Shown: positions 15,371 to 24,618 of the stretch, in pieces
How positions within the stretch are numbered: position 1 is the stretch's first letter
Layout: each line of letters opens with the position of its first letter
NCBI GenBank assembly: GCA_028822065.1
Contig: JAPKEL010000004.1
Span: 37,575-101,574, forward strand
From: Woeseiaceae bacterium
GTDB taxonomy: Bacteria > Pseudomonadota > Gammaproteobacteria > Steroidobacterales > Woeseiaceae
Length of the DNA stretch: 64,000 nucleotides
Direction: 5' to 3'
Notes under the pieces: generated by a model
Seen by the model: the letters and a program-made list of their open reading frames with translations, nothing else
Database searches by the model: none
What the model was told of the DNA's origin: nothing
Made by a program: the position numbers and the translations under genes

Positions 15371-17089
15371 ATGAAGATGAAATACTTACTCAAATACACA
15401 TTCAGCTTTGTATTGCTGGGATTCCTAGTTGCATGTGATGAAGGCTCAAATAACTCCAAGGATTTTGATGTAATTATAAGCAATGGAACTCTTTATGATG
15501 GACTAGGCAATGATCCTGTCAATAGTGATATAGGTATAATTGGTGATTCAATTGCTCAAATAGGAGACCTTGGAGATTTCTCATCAAGTAAATATATAGA
15601 TGCTACAGATATGGTGGTTGCTCCAGGATTCATTAATATGCTCTCCTGGGCTACTCAGCCTCTGCTTATAGATGGTCGGGCTCTTAGCGATATAAAGCAA
15701 GGTGTAACACTCGAAATAATGGGCGAAGGATCCTCAATGGGCCCATTGAATGACTCAATGAAGATTAGAATGAAAGAACAACAGAGTAATATTAAATATG
15801 ATATTACATGGACTACGCTTAATGAATATCTTGAACGCATTGTTAGTCAGGGTGTTTCTGTTAATGTTGCTTCATATATCGGTGCCAGTACAGTTCGAGT
15901 ACATGAACTAGGCTATGAGAATCGCAAACCCACAGCCGCTGAACTCATCAGAATGCAAAATCTAGTTGAAGAGGCAATGCTTGATGGTGCGATGGGTGTT
16001 GGCTCATCTTTAATTTATACGCCAGGAACTTTCGCTGATACCGATGAATTAATTGCATTAGTAAGAATTGCAGCAAAGCATAATGGTGCATATATCTCAC
16101 ATTTAAGATCAGAGGCAAATCATCTCGAAGAAGCCGTCTTGGAGTTAATAAAGATTGCTAGTATTACGGGAGCACCCGCTGAGATATATCACTTGAAAGC
16201 AGCCGGTAAAAAAAATTGGCATAAACTAGAAAATGTATTTGATTTAATTGAATCAGCAAGAAACTCAGGCTTAAGGATAAGCGCTGATATGTATACTTAT
16301 CCAGCTGCAGCAACAGGACTGGATGCCACAATGCCACCATGGGTTCAAGAAGGTGGTCATGACGAATGGGTTAAGCAATTACAAGTACCATCAGTTAGAG
16401 AAAAAGTCTCACAAGAAATGCTAGATGAAAATTCAGCCTGGGAGAATTTTTTCATGCAAGCTGGTCCAAAAGGAATATTATTAACTGGTTTTCGAAATTC
16501 CAAATTGAAGAAATATATAGGAATGACACTACAAGAAGTGAGTGAAATCATAGGAATATCACCGCAATTGGCCGCAATGGACTTAGTTGTTGAAGACGAT
16601 AGTCGGGTTGATGCAGTATTTTTCTTAATGTCAGAAGAGAACGTGACTAAGCAGATAAAAAAACCATGGATGAGCTTTGGTTCTGATGCTGGAGCCATCG
16701 CAAATGAAGGAGTGTTTCTCGAAAAAAGTCTTCACCCTAGGGCATATGGTAATTTTGCAAGAGTGATAGGTAAATATGTTAGAGATGAGCAAGCTATAAC
16801 AATGAAAGAAGCTATTAGAAGATTAACTTCATTGCCGGCGAAGAATATTGGAATACAAGATCGAGGCTCTATCCAGCTAAATAATTACGCAGATATTATT
16901 ATCTTTGATCCAGAAGAAGTTAATGACAAAGCAACATTTAAAAAACCGCACCAATATGCGGTTGGTATGAAGCATGTTTTTGTCAATGGCAAACAGGTTC
17001 TTAAAGATGGTGAACATACCGGTGCCATGCCAGGACAAGTTGTTCGTGGCCCTGGTTGGCGCGGATGGAATGACCAATACAATCAATAA
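15371..17089 (+). CDS. N-acyl-D-amino-acid deacylase-like amidohydrolase, lipoprotein, HxH motif replaced
   Basis: A 572-residue amidohydrolase-superfamily protein. The ATG at 15371 is chosen because it opens a lipoprotein signal ending LVAC (C22); an earlier in-frame codon lies inside the preceding gene. The fold marks are present: beta-sandwich start DVIISNGTLYDGLG, GVTLEIMGEGSS, YISHLRSEA, IYHLKAAGKKNWHK and SFGSDAGAI. However, the segment that normally reads PGFIDxHxH is PGFINMLSW (residues 85-93), so the first two metal histidines are missing. A one-metal or altered active site is likely. It sits between M19 and M20 peptidases, 17 bases from the latter. Confidence 0.82.
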   Translation: MKMKYLLKYTFSFVLLGFLVACDEGSNNSKDFDVIISNGTLYDGLGNDPVNSDIGIIGDSIAQIGDLGDFSSSKYIDATDMVVAPGFINMLSWATQPLLIDGRALSDIKQGVTLEIMGEGSSMGPLNDSMKIRMKEQQSNIKYDITWTTLNEYLERIVSQGVSVNVASYIGASTVRVHELGYENRKPTAAELIRMQNLVEEAMLDGAMGVGSSLIYTPGTFADTDELIALVRIAAKHNGAYISHLRSEANHLEEAVLELIKIASITGAPAEIYHLKAAGKKNWHKLENVFDLIESARNSGLRISADMYTYPAAATGLDATMPPWVQEGGHDEWVKQLQVPSVREKVSQEMLDENSAWENFFMQAGPKGILLTGFRNSKLKKYIGMTLQEVSEIIGISPQLAAMDLVVEDDSRVDAVFFLMSEENVTKQIKKPWMSFGSDAGAIANEGVFLEKSLHPRAYGNFARVIGKYVRDEQAITMKEAIRRLTSLPAKNIGIQDRGSIQLNNYADIIIFDPEEVNDKATFKKPHQYAVGMKHVFVNGKQVLKDGEHTGAMPGQVVRGPGWRGWNDQYNQ

Positions 17090-17106
17090 TTAATACGGGT
17101 AATGCA

Positions 17107-18528
17107 ATGTCTAAGTATATTTTTATAATTTCTCTCATTTTCTCCGCTTCCTCTCAAGCACAAATAGCAAGCAGTAAAAACTATACTGCCGATTATCAAA
17201 CCAAGGCATTAAGTATCTACCGAGATACTATAGCCATGAGGACCGCAAAAGGTCACAACCAAGTAAAGGTCATGGCTCACTATCTTGCAGATCGCTTTAG
17301 AGATGGCGGCTTTGATGAGAATGATATTAATGTTATACCCTTTATTTCTCCCAACGGTGAAGAAATTGCCTCACTGGTAGTACGTTATCAAGGTGATGAC
17401 TCGTCTGGCAAAAAACCCATTCTATTTGCCGCCCACATGGATGTCGTTGAAGCCCTTAAAAAAGACTGGGAAAAAGATCCATTTACTCTTATAGAGGAGA
17501 ATGGTTACTTCTTTGGCAGAGGTACTGGTGACGACAAATTTGGCACCACTTTGCTAACTGCAGCCTTCTTGAGGTTAAAAAGTGAAAACTATATGCCTAA
17601 TCGTGACCTAATCATTGCTTTCAGTGGTGATGAAGAGACAGAAATGCTGACTATTGAAGACTTAGTAGATAATCACAGAAATTTAATTGATGCTGAATTC
17701 GCTATTAACGCAGATTCCGGTGGTGGCTCATTAAGTACAGAATTTGAACCAATCTCATACCAACTTCAAGCTGCTGAAAAAACATATGCTGACTTCACGA
17801 TTAAAATCACTAATCCTGGTGGTCATAGCTCCAGACCAACAAAGAAAAATGCAATTTATGACTTGGCGTTAGCTCTGAGTGAAATCGAAGCATACACCTT
17901 CCCTACGCAATCCAATGATATAACTTTGGAATATTTCAAAATGAGGGCGACGGCTGAGAAAAACGAGCTGGGAAGAGCCATGCAACAATTCTCTTTAAAT
18001 CCAAAAAATATAGCTGCTGCCGAATTGATCTCTACTTATTCTGGTCAAGTTGGTATTATAAAAACAACTTGTATTGCCACAATGGTTAATGCTGGACATG
18101 CCGAAAATGCTTTACCACAAAGTGCAGAAGCAAATATCAATTGCCGTCTATTTCCAGGTGTCAAAGTCAATGAGATACACAGTAAATTACGTGAAATAGT
18201 CTCCAATAAAGATATCCTAATCGAAGTCTCCGGTAATCCAAAAAGTGCACCAGCCTCGCCATTACGTGAAGATGTCATGGCTGCAATAAAAAAAGCCGTT
18301 CACGCTCAATTCCCTGATTTACCGATCATTCCTTATATGACAACTGGTGCAACAGATGGTCGCGCTCTAAGAGCTGGGGGCATTCCTACTTATGGCTCTA
18401 CTGGTCAATTTGCCAGAGCTGAAGATAGCTTTGCTCATGGTTTAAATGAACGAGTGTTGGTGAAGTCATTTTTTGATGCTTTAGAGCATTGGCAGATTGT
18501 TATCCACGAACTAAGTGAATCTAAATAG
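17107..18528 (+). CDS. M20-family metallopeptidase, exported
   Basis: A 473-residue di-zinc exopeptidase. A signal peptide (MSKYIFIISLIFSASSQAQ) directs it to the periplasm. Metal ligands are seen in FAAHMDVV (H110, D112) and GRGTGDDKFG (D142), and the general base in FSGDEETEM. The dimerisation domain is in the middle and the last histidine is near SFAHGLNE. M20 enzymes release amino acids from di- and tripeptides or act as deacylases. It is the third gene of the secreted peptidase set beginning at 14131. Confidence 0.88.
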   Translation: MSKYIFIISLIFSASSQAQIASSKNYTADYQTKALSIYRDTIAMRTAKGHNQVKVMAHYLADRFRDGGFDENDINVIPFISPNGEEIASLVVRYQGDDSSGKKPILFAAHMDVVEALKKDWEKDPFTLIEENGYFFGRGTGDDKFGTTLLTAAFLRLKSENYMPNRDLIIAFSGDEETEMLTIEDLVDNHRNLIDAEFAINADSGGGSLSTEFEPISYQLQAAEKTYADFTIKITNPGGHSSRPTKKNAIYDLALALSEIEAYTFPTQSNDITLEYFKMRATAEKNELGRAMQQFSLNPKNIAAAELISTYSGQVGIIKTTCIATMVNAGHAENALPQSAEANINCRLFPGVKVNEIHSKLREIVSNKDILIEVSGNPKSAPASPLREDVMAAIKKAVHAQFPDLPIIPYMTTGATDGRALRAGGIPTYGSTGQFARAEDSFAHGLNERVLVKSFFDALEHWQIVIHELSESK

Positions 18529-18568
18529 TATTAGCAAGCAGCGGTTCAAGTAAAGAACACGATATTAT

Positions 18569-18904
18569 TTACACTTCAGTGCTGGGCCAATCTTTATCAA
18601 AAGGAAATGGTTTTTCTTCTGAAGAATAAGTCAAAAAATCGGTAATCTCAGATACATATGATCCTACCGCATGACCAAATAATTGAAGCTTTTTATTTGC
18701 TTCCGATGTAAATAAAACAGAAAAGAACTGCAGTAACGCTACACCAAAAATCACTATTCGACATAAACTAAATACCACGGCAAAAATAAGCATATACATC
18801 AATCGTTTCCATATCGGGATTGATTTTAAGTTCGCCTCATAGTTATAGCTTTTCTGCTCTTCACTATCATTAATCGTGTTTTCATTAGTTTCATCTTGCT
18901 GCAT
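18569..18904 (-). CDS. DUF4389 domain protein
   Basis: A 111-residue membrane protein with an acidic N-terminal 27 residues and a hydrophobic hairpin (about 35-63, LMYMLIFAVVFSLCRIVIF), then QLFGHAVGSYVSEITDFLTY. It matches what I know of the small proteobacterial DUF4389 family, of unknown function. It is the last gene of the minus-strand group SoxC-cytochrome c-DUF4442-DUF4389, 24 bases after the DUF4442 gene. No motif ties it to sulfite oxidation. Confidence 0.65.
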   Translation of the reverse strand: MQQDETNENTINDSEEQKSYNYEANLKSIPIWKRLMYMLIFAVVFSLCRIVIFGVALLQFFSVLFTSEANKKLQLFGHAVGSYVSEITDFLTYSSEEKPFPFDKDWPSTEV

Positions 18905-18928
18905 ATTTATATTTCCAGTTTACTTTTA

Positions 18929-19402
18929 TCAATTCACTTCTTTAGGTGTAAGATACATAATTATATCGGCTTGGACAACTTCAAGTCCATCAGCATCTAA
19001 TACAGATACTGGCACTATAATATCAGCTATCTCTCCTTCTTCAATTATAGGCATAACTGCTTTAGCCATTAAATTAGAATTCGCTTTCTTCAGGTAATGT
19101 ATATTCATACCTTTAGGTATCCAGCGCATAGAAGCCATCAACCCAGCCTCCATAAGTGTTCCAGCAGCAAGTTCACAAAGATTAGCGATAGAAATCACAT
19201 GAATCGTACCCAGATGATTGGTGACGCTTCTTCGCTTCTTCATACCAACTACCACCTTGGTTTCAGTATAAGTAATGAATGTTGGCGAAATTGATGAAAA
19301 ATAAGGAACTCGCCAACAAACAGCCCTAGCAAAGCACCAACGTCCAATCGCGTTGTGACCAATTTTATTCCAATACTTTAAAGGTAATGATTTAGTTTGC
19401 AT
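18929..19402 (-). CDS. DUF4442 hotdog-fold protein (thioesterase-like)
   Basis: A 157-residue hotdog-fold protein. The ATG at 19402 lies 2 bases after the cytochrome gene's stop and is preferred to an in-frame codon inside that gene. The central HVISIANLCELAAGTLMEAG is the long hotdog helix, with the Asn/Glu positions used by related acyl-CoA thioesterases, and the sheet follows. DUF4442 proteins are presumed acyl-thioester hydrolases, possibly housekeeping enzymes that clear stalled acyl-CoAs. Its link to the sulfite dehydrogenase pair upstream is only positional. Confidence 0.7.
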   Translation of the reverse strand: MQTKSLPLKYWNKIGHNAIGRWCFARAVCWRVPYFSSISPTFITYTETKVVVGMKKRRSVTNHLGTIHVISIANLCELAAGTLMEAGLMASMRWIPKGMNIHYLKKANSNLMAKAVMPIIEEGEIADIIVPVSVLDADGLEVVQADIIMYLTPKEVN

Positions 19403-19404
19403 CT

Positions 19405-19959
19405 TTACTCCGAAGCTGAGTACGCCCAAACAAAACCTTCGCTGTTGGGCATTATAATTCTAGGTAATGTCTCAGATGACATGATTTCTTTTTCAGTGAC
19501 AATGTCATTAAGGTAAAGAATATAAGCGGTTAATGCGTATATCTCATCGTTGGTTAAAGTCCCTGGTGTTTGATAAGGCATTGCACGCCTAATATAATCA
19601 AATAAAATCGTAGCGTATGGCCAATAACTGCCTACTGTTTTTTTAGGAAGCGGACCATTGATTGTGCCATGACCGCCAGCAAGATCTCCATTAATTCCAC
19701 CTTTTGCCTCATTACCATGACAAGCAATGCACTGAACATTGAATAATTCTTTTCCAGAGACGGCATTGCCAGAACCCTGAGGCAGACCGTCGCCATTAGG
19801 CATAACCACAAAATCAACCTGATCTACATATTCAGCTGAGAGAACCTTTCCTAAGTTTGGGTTATTCACTCCAAATGAAACATCATCAGCAGCAACAATT
19901 TGAGTGATTATTATCAAGGTGCAGGTGCATATAGTTTTCATCAGTTTAGAGATAAACAT
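19405..19959 (-). CDS. Exported monohaem cytochrome c, partner of the SoxC-like dehydrogenase
   Basis: A 184-residue periplasmic cytochrome. After a signal peptide (about 25 residues) comes a linker and a class I cytochrome c domain with CIACH at residues 77-81. A likely axial methionine is in RRAMPYQTPG, followed by the last helix NDEIYALTAYILYLN. It overlaps the 3' end of the molybdenum enzyme gene by 14 bases, so the two are coupled. By analogy with SorAB and SoxCD it would accept electrons from the dehydrogenase and hand them to the respiratory chain. Confidence 0.85.
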   Translation of the reverse strand: MFISKLMKTICTCTLIIITQIVAADDVSFGVNNPNLGKVLSAEYVDQVDFVVMPNGDGLPQGSGNAVSGKELFNVQCIACHGNEAKGGINGDLAGGHGTINGPLPKKTVGSYWPYATILFDYIRRAMPYQTPGTLTNDEIYALTAYILYLNDIVTEKEIMSSETLPRIIMPNSEGFVWAYSASE

Positions 19960-21214
19960 TACTCACCTCCCCTGCAGAATTAATAGCCCAAGTCTGGATT
20001 GCATTAAAATGATAAAATGTATTTTTTGCTCTACCAACAAACCAAGACTCTCTTGAAGGCTGAACGTTGCCTTTTTCGTCGATGGCTCGACTCATTATGG
20101 TTGCAGGAGTACCATCCCAATTCCAAGCAGATCGAAAACGTGTCAATGATTTAGAAAGGACATGCTGATCCAAAAGCGCTTCAGCCCAGGTATTTCCCCC
20201 ATCGGCAGACAGCTCAACAGTTTTTATTTTTCCTGAGCCAGACCAGGCAATACCTTTGACTTGATAAATACCTGCGCCAGCAAAATTCAATCCCACGGAA
20301 GGGCTAGTAATTACTGATTTCACACCCATCGGAAAAGTAAATAACTCGGCTATACCATCATCTCTTAAGTCTGAATACTTAGAGGTCTCATCTTTCGTCA
20401 TCGAGGGACCAGAAGTTACTTTTATTGTTCTTAACCATTTAACACACGCATTACCTTCCCAGCCTGGTAAAAATAAACGCATGGGATAACCATTAGAAGG
20501 TCGCAATGGCTCTCCATTCTGATGAGTCGCGATTATGGCATCATCCATTATTTTTTCAATTGGCACACTGCGGCTCATCATAGCTGCATCTGAACCCGAA
20601 GCTACAATCCATTTACCTTCTGGCTTAACGCCCGCTTCTTCAAGTAAAACTTTAAGAGGAATTCCGCCCCATTCGCTGCAAGAAACTAAGCCATGCAAAT
20701 CGCTAGCCTTTCGCTGTAAAGGTTGTGGTGCCATCATATTGCCACCACTATTGCCCGAGCATTCTAAAAACTGGATATTAGATGTGTGTTGATAACGAGC
20801 TAGACTCTCCAATGAAAAAGATAATGGGCGCTCAACAAGGCCATGAATAATCAAACGATGTTGGTCTGGATCAATTTCTGGTATTCCTGAATGATGACGC
20901 TCAAAATGCAGCCTACTTGGGGTAATAATTCCATCGAGGTGTTCAATTGGTGTTCTCGAAGCTCCAGAGCCAGTCGTTCCTGGTTGAGTTCCGACACTAT
21001 CTCTTTTTATATGACTCTCGAAATTAGATGGTCCAGATTCTCCCATGCCAGAACCTGGTTGCTTCATCCAAGGAAATCGATCCTTACCTTCTGAGCCAAT
21101 GGCGGAAGCAGATAACAACCCGCCACCAACACCGAGTCCGGCCTTTAAAAAAAATCTTCTGTCTAAAAGCCCATTTTTAGCTGTGAAATTCATATTTTCT
21201 GTTAATTTTTTCAT
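19946..21214 (-). CDS. soxC: SoxC-like sulfite / sulfane dehydrogenase, molybdopterin subunit
   Basis: A 422-residue molybdenum-cofactor protein of the sulfite oxidase family. The N-terminus carries a Tat signal (DRRFFLKAGLGVGGG, residues 18-32). The molybdenum-binding cysteine is C152 in LECSGNSGG. NGYPMRLFLPGWEGNACVKW and the C-terminal dimerisation domain (VKGIAWSGSGKIKTVELS) are typical of SoxC/SorA. It oxidises sulfite or protein-bound sulfane sulfur in the periplasm and passes electrons to the cytochrome encoded next (14-base overlap). No soxXYZAB genes are present, so a stand-alone sulfite dehydrogenase role is more likely than a full thiosulfate pathway. Confidence 0.88.
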   Translation of the reverse strand: MKKLTENMNFTAKNGLLDRRFFLKAGLGVGGGLLSASAIGSEGKDRFPWMKQPGSGMGESGPSNFESHIKRDSVGTQPGTTGSGASRTPIEHLDGIITPSRLHFERHHSGIPEIDPDQHRLIIHGLVERPLSFSLESLARYQHTSNIQFLECSGNSGGNMMAPQPLQRKASDLHGLVSCSEWGGIPLKVLLEEAGVKPEGKWIVASGSDAAMMSRSVPIEKIMDDAIIATHQNGEPLRPSNGYPMRLFLPGWEGNACVKWLRTIKVTSGPSMTKDETSKYSDLRDDGIAELFTFPMGVKSVITSPSVGLNFAGAGIYQVKGIAWSGSGKIKTVELSADGGNTWAEALLDQHVLSKSLTRFRSAWNWDGTPATIMSRAIDEKGNVQPSRESWFVGRAKNTFYHFNAIQTWAINSAGEVSNVYL

Positions 21215-21283
21215 AGTGATTTGGCCTTAATTGTAATATCATTAACTAAATTAAATAAACATTATAAATATATGTTATATATG

Positions 21284-22426
21284 TTATTTTTTAATAGATC
21301 TATCTAAATCATTTATCAAATCATCTGCAGATTCTATCCCAATTGATATCCTTATTAAATCTTTTGGTATAGGGCTCCCCTCTCCTTCTATCGAAAAACG
21401 GTGCTCGATCAAACTTTCAACTCCACCAAGGGAAGTAGCTCGAATAAATATATTACAAGCTTTAACGATTTTTAAGGCTGATTCTTCGCCCCCTCGAATC
21501 CTTAAAGACAGCATTCCACTATATCCTAGTGCCATTTGCTTTTTTGCAATATTGTGTCCTGGATGACTGGATAATCCTGGATACAACACTTGATGTATTT
21601 CTTTATGGTTACTGAAATATTCCGCCACTTTCAAAGCTGTTTCACTTGCTCTTATTACTCGCAAATGTAAAGTTCGCATCCCACGTTGCAATAACCAAGC
21701 TTCGAAAGATCCAATAATCGCCCCGCCCTGAACACGATTCTGTCTTATTTTTTCCCAAAATTTATCTTTTTTGGAGCAAACCAAGGCACCAGCCACAATA
21801 TCGCCATGACCATTTAAGTATTTTGTTGCTGAATGCATAACTATATCAGCGCCATATTCCAATGGTCTAGTAAGAATTGGCGTAGCTACTGTGGAGTCAA
21901 CAATCAATTTTGCATCGCATGATTTGGCTATCTGTGCAGCATTTTCTATATCAATAATATCCCATGTTGGATTGCATGGAGTCTCTATCCAAATAATTTT
22001 TGTTTGCCCCTGAATAATACTCTCACTCAAAGCATCTGGATTCGCTACGTCATAGAAACTCAAATCCAGTCCCCATTTTTTTGTATAATCAATCAGCCAT
22101 CCTCTCAGGCCCCAATACATGATTGCGGGAGCTACAATATGATCGCCAGGACTTAAGGCTTGAAAAACACTGACTGCTGCAGCCATCCCAGAACTGAATA
22201 ACAATGCCTCTTCACCCCCTTCGAGCTTAGCCAGCATATTTTCAGGAACTATATTGGTAGGATTTTCGTCACGAGCATAACTAAACTGCTCTGCAATCAG
22301 TTGGTACTGCTCATCTCTTGCAAAAGTAGTTGAGGGATGAATAGAAGGCATGATTGCACCGGTTTCTGTATCATGATGACGGTACGCTTGGGCAATTTCT
22401 GTTTCACGGCTTCTTTTCACTGTCAT
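21284..22426 (-). CDS. Trans-sulfuration PLP enzyme (cystathionine gamma-synthase / lyase family)
   Basis: A 380-residue Cys/Met-metabolism PLP enzyme. The cofactor lysine is in SATKYLNGHGD, the C-terminal arginine region is in SLGGVESLIEHRF, and YARDENPT at the start is the family phosphate-contact segment. Members make or break cystathionine, or release methanethiol or hydrogen sulfide. The sequence does not separate these activities with certainty. It is followed by the soxC-like gene on the same strand but 69 bases away. No SAM-responsive leader was seen in the 94 bases upstream. Confidence 0.82.
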   Translation of the reverse strand: MTVKRSRETEIAQAYRHHDTETGAIMPSIHPSTTFARDEQYQLIAEQFSYARDENPTNIVPENMLAKLEGGEEALLFSSGMAAAVSVFQALSPGDHIVAPAIMYWGLRGWLIDYTKKWGLDLSFYDVANPDALSESIIQGQTKIIWIETPCNPTWDIIDIENAAQIAKSCDAKLIVDSTVATPILTRPLEYGADIVMHSATKYLNGHGDIVAGALVCSKKDKFWEKIRQNRVQGGAIIGSFEAWLLQRGMRTLHLRVIRASETALKVAEYFSNHKEIHQVLYPGLSSHPGHNIAKKQMALGYSGMLSLRIRGGEESALKIVKACNIFIRATSLGGVESLIEHRFSIEGEGSPIPKDLIRISIGIESADDLINDLDRSIKK

Positions 22427-22520
22427 GCTTATTCCATTTTTATGAAGATTTACTGCGAAAAATAATTATAATCAGCAGACCAAATACTCAATAACATTCA
22501 AATACACTATACTAAATTTT

Positions 22521-23204
22521 ATGGCATTTATATTACTTGGTTGCATAATTATAGCACTTGTTTTTATTCCTAGCGTCTGGGTAAAACGTGTGCTGGAGAA
22601 ATATTCTCTCCCTGAAGATCGTTATGCTGGAACGGGCTCAGAATTAGCACGTTATTTACTAGATCAGCAATCATTGAGCCATGTAAAAATAGAAGAAACC
22701 GAAGAAGGTGATCATTATGATCCAGCCGAAAAGGTAGTAAGATTGACGAAAGAAAAATTTCATGGACATTCCCTGACCGCTATCACTGTCGCCGCTCATG
22801 AAGTCGGTCATGCCATTCAAGATGGTGAGAATTATGGACCGTTAAGACTTAGAACCAAGCTTGTCAAAATGTCTAGAGGAATTGAAAAAATTGGTGCTGG
22901 AGTACTGATGATCTCACCTTTTATTGGTATTATCACAAAGGTGCCCGGATTAAGCGCTATTGTCTTCATCTCTGGATTTTTAACGCTCCTCTCTTCAACA
23001 TTAATTCATTTAGTTACTTTGCCCACAGAATTAGATGCGAGCTTTAAACGAGCGTTACCGATCTTAAGAAAAGGCAACATCCTTAAATCTGGGGATCAAA
23101 AATATGCTTACAAAATACTCACCGCAGCCGCGCTAACCTATGTGTCAGCATCACTAATGAGTCTCTTAAATATAGCCAGATGGTGGGCTATATTAAGACG
23201 TTGA
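22521..23204 (+). CDS. Membrane zinc metallopeptidase, YugP family
   Basis: A 227-residue integral-membrane protein with an HEVGH zinc motif at residues 93-97. It has an N-terminal helix (3-22) and further helices at about 120-160 and near the C-terminus. The phrase TELDASFKRALPIL and the overall layout match the YugP / COG2738 family of presumed membrane proteases of unknown substrate. It is divergent from the trans-sulfuration gene, and its 3' end overlaps the convergent aminotransferase gene by 12 bases. Confidence 0.85.
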   Translation: MAFILLGCIIIALVFIPSVWVKRVLEKYSLPEDRYAGTGSELARYLLDQQSLSHVKIEETEEGDHYDPAEKVVRLTKEKFHGHSLTAITVAAHEVGHAIQDGENYGPLRLRTKLVKMSRGIEKIGAGVLMISPFIGIITKVPGLSAIVFISGFLTLLSSTLIHLVTLPTELDASFKRALPILRKGNILKSGDQKYAYKILTAAALTYVSASLMSLLNIARWWAILRR

Positions 23205-24338
23205 ATCCATAATACGATTACCGAATAACTTCTTGAATGTCTGCACGTAATAACGCATGTGCTCTGGTTTATCCATACTAACTCTGGACCATTTTGTAAA
23301 TGGTGGAAATGGCCTCCCTGAGGCAATACCATGCTCCAATAGAGCTGTATTTATTTCTTGTACCGGAATTCCGGTCTCGAAAAAAGTAAAATTAGCGTTA
23401 GATTTAATATAGCGAACATTCAACTCATCGAACATTTCTCCTACTATCCTTAACGATTCTTTATTTTTTCTTCTGCTAAAATCCTGGAATTCTTGATCTT
23501 GGTAACTTGCATAAGCTGCTTCGATTCCTAGGGTATTATTTTTACCAGTTCTTAATTCTCTGATTTTCTTAATTTGATCTGGGTGAGCGAAACCAAAGCC
23601 TACTGCCAAACCAGCCAATCCATGTATTTTTGATGCAGTACGTGACACTATAATATTACGATGCCCTTCTGCTATTAAATCAATCATAGAGCCATAATTT
23701 GGGTCCTCCACAAATTCATAATACGCTTCATCGACGAACACCAGTCTTTTTTTCGAAACTTCAATAACAAAGTCTCTCAGAGCATTTTTATTGATGATAT
23801 TTGGAATTGGATTATTGGGGTTCACAAGATAAACCATCTTAGTATCTGGTCTTATGGCTGCGGCAACCGCTTCTAAATCACAGGCTAAATTCTCATCAAC
23901 TGGAACCCTAATAATTTCTGTACCTACTCTTGACGCGTAACGCACTAAATCTTGATAGGTAGGATCAACGCAAACTACCGATCCTTTTTCCCAACTCGCT
24001 ATCAAACCACCGGTTTTAAGTATCTCGCCCGACCCAGTGCCGATAGCAACATGATCTGATGTCACTCCGTTTTGCCTGGCCACCAATTCAACTAATTTTC
24101 GTCGACTGCCGCCGCCGTATTTGTTCACCAGATCAATGCCTTCATTAATTGCCTGTAACGCCACTCTTGATGGGCCATAAGGGTTCTCATTTTTATCAGC
24201 TCTAACAAGCTCAAAGGGCCTAGGAACAATATCTGCGGCAAACAATGGATTGGATAATGGATTTAGTCCTGTGATTGCATTTACACCTAAAAATGCGCCA
24301 CCTGATAGTAAAATCCTACGTCTGCTGATATTTTCCAT
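23193..24338 (-). CDS. Histidinol-phosphate-aminotransferase-like PLP enzyme with Tat-like signal
   Basis: A 381-residue fold-type I aminotransferase. The N-terminus ENISRRRILLSGGAFLGVNA looks like a twin-arginine signal, followed by a linker ending in FAADIVPRP. Class I/II motifs follow: VYLVNPNNPI, FVDEAYYEF and the PLP lysine in SRTASKIHGLAGLAVG. Cytosolic HisC lacks such a leader, and no his genes are nearby, so this is not an ordinary histidine-pathway enzyme. Tat export with bound PLP is plausible because Tat moves folded, cofactor-loaded proteins. Substrate unknown. It overlaps the convergent yugP-like gene by 12 bases. Confidence 0.82.
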   Translation of the reverse strand: MENISRRRILLSGGAFLGVNAITGLNPLSNPLFAADIVPRPFELVRADKNENPYGPSRVALQAINEGIDLVNKYGGGSRRKLVELVARQNGVTSDHVAIGTGSGEILKTGGLIASWEKGSVVCVDPTYQDLVRYASRVGTEIIRVPVDENLACDLEAVAAAIRPDTKMVYLVNPNNPIPNIINKNALRDFVIEVSKKRLVFVDEAYYEFVEDPNYGSMIDLIAEGHRNIIVSRTASKIHGLAGLAVGFGFAHPDQIKKIRELRTGKNNTLGIEAAYASYQDQEFQDFSRRKNKESLRIVGEMFDELNVRYIKSNANFTFFETGIPVQEINTALLEHGIASGRPFPPFTKWSRVSMDKPEHMRYYVQTFKKLFGNRIMDSTS

Positions 24339-24618
24339 ATTCTCCTGCCCTTATCTTAATAAAATTAATGATTATCTTAAAATTTAATTATATTTTAAAA
24401 GTTCCTTGATTGGTTGAATTTACTACATTAAACACAATTCTTTAAGCAGTTTTTACATATTGACATCAAAATAAAACACTCCTTGAGTTAGGTCTTATGT
24501 ATTTTTTAGTATTTTTCAGTGGTTTACCTCCCGCAACGCTGATAATATGCGCGCGCAATAAAGTTAATAATAAATAACATCAATACAATTAAAAAATAAT
24601 AAAAAGCGAACAAAAGTC

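Noticed and set aside
22427..22520. SAM-responsive leader upstream of the trans-sulfuration gene
   Set aside because: The 94 bases are AT-rich and lack the conserved SAM-I or SAM-II motifs.
24460..24465. TTGACA ahead of EF-G as a -35 box
   Set aside because: No acceptable -10 hexamer lies 16-18 bases downstream; the nearest TA-rich stretch is about 29 bases away.
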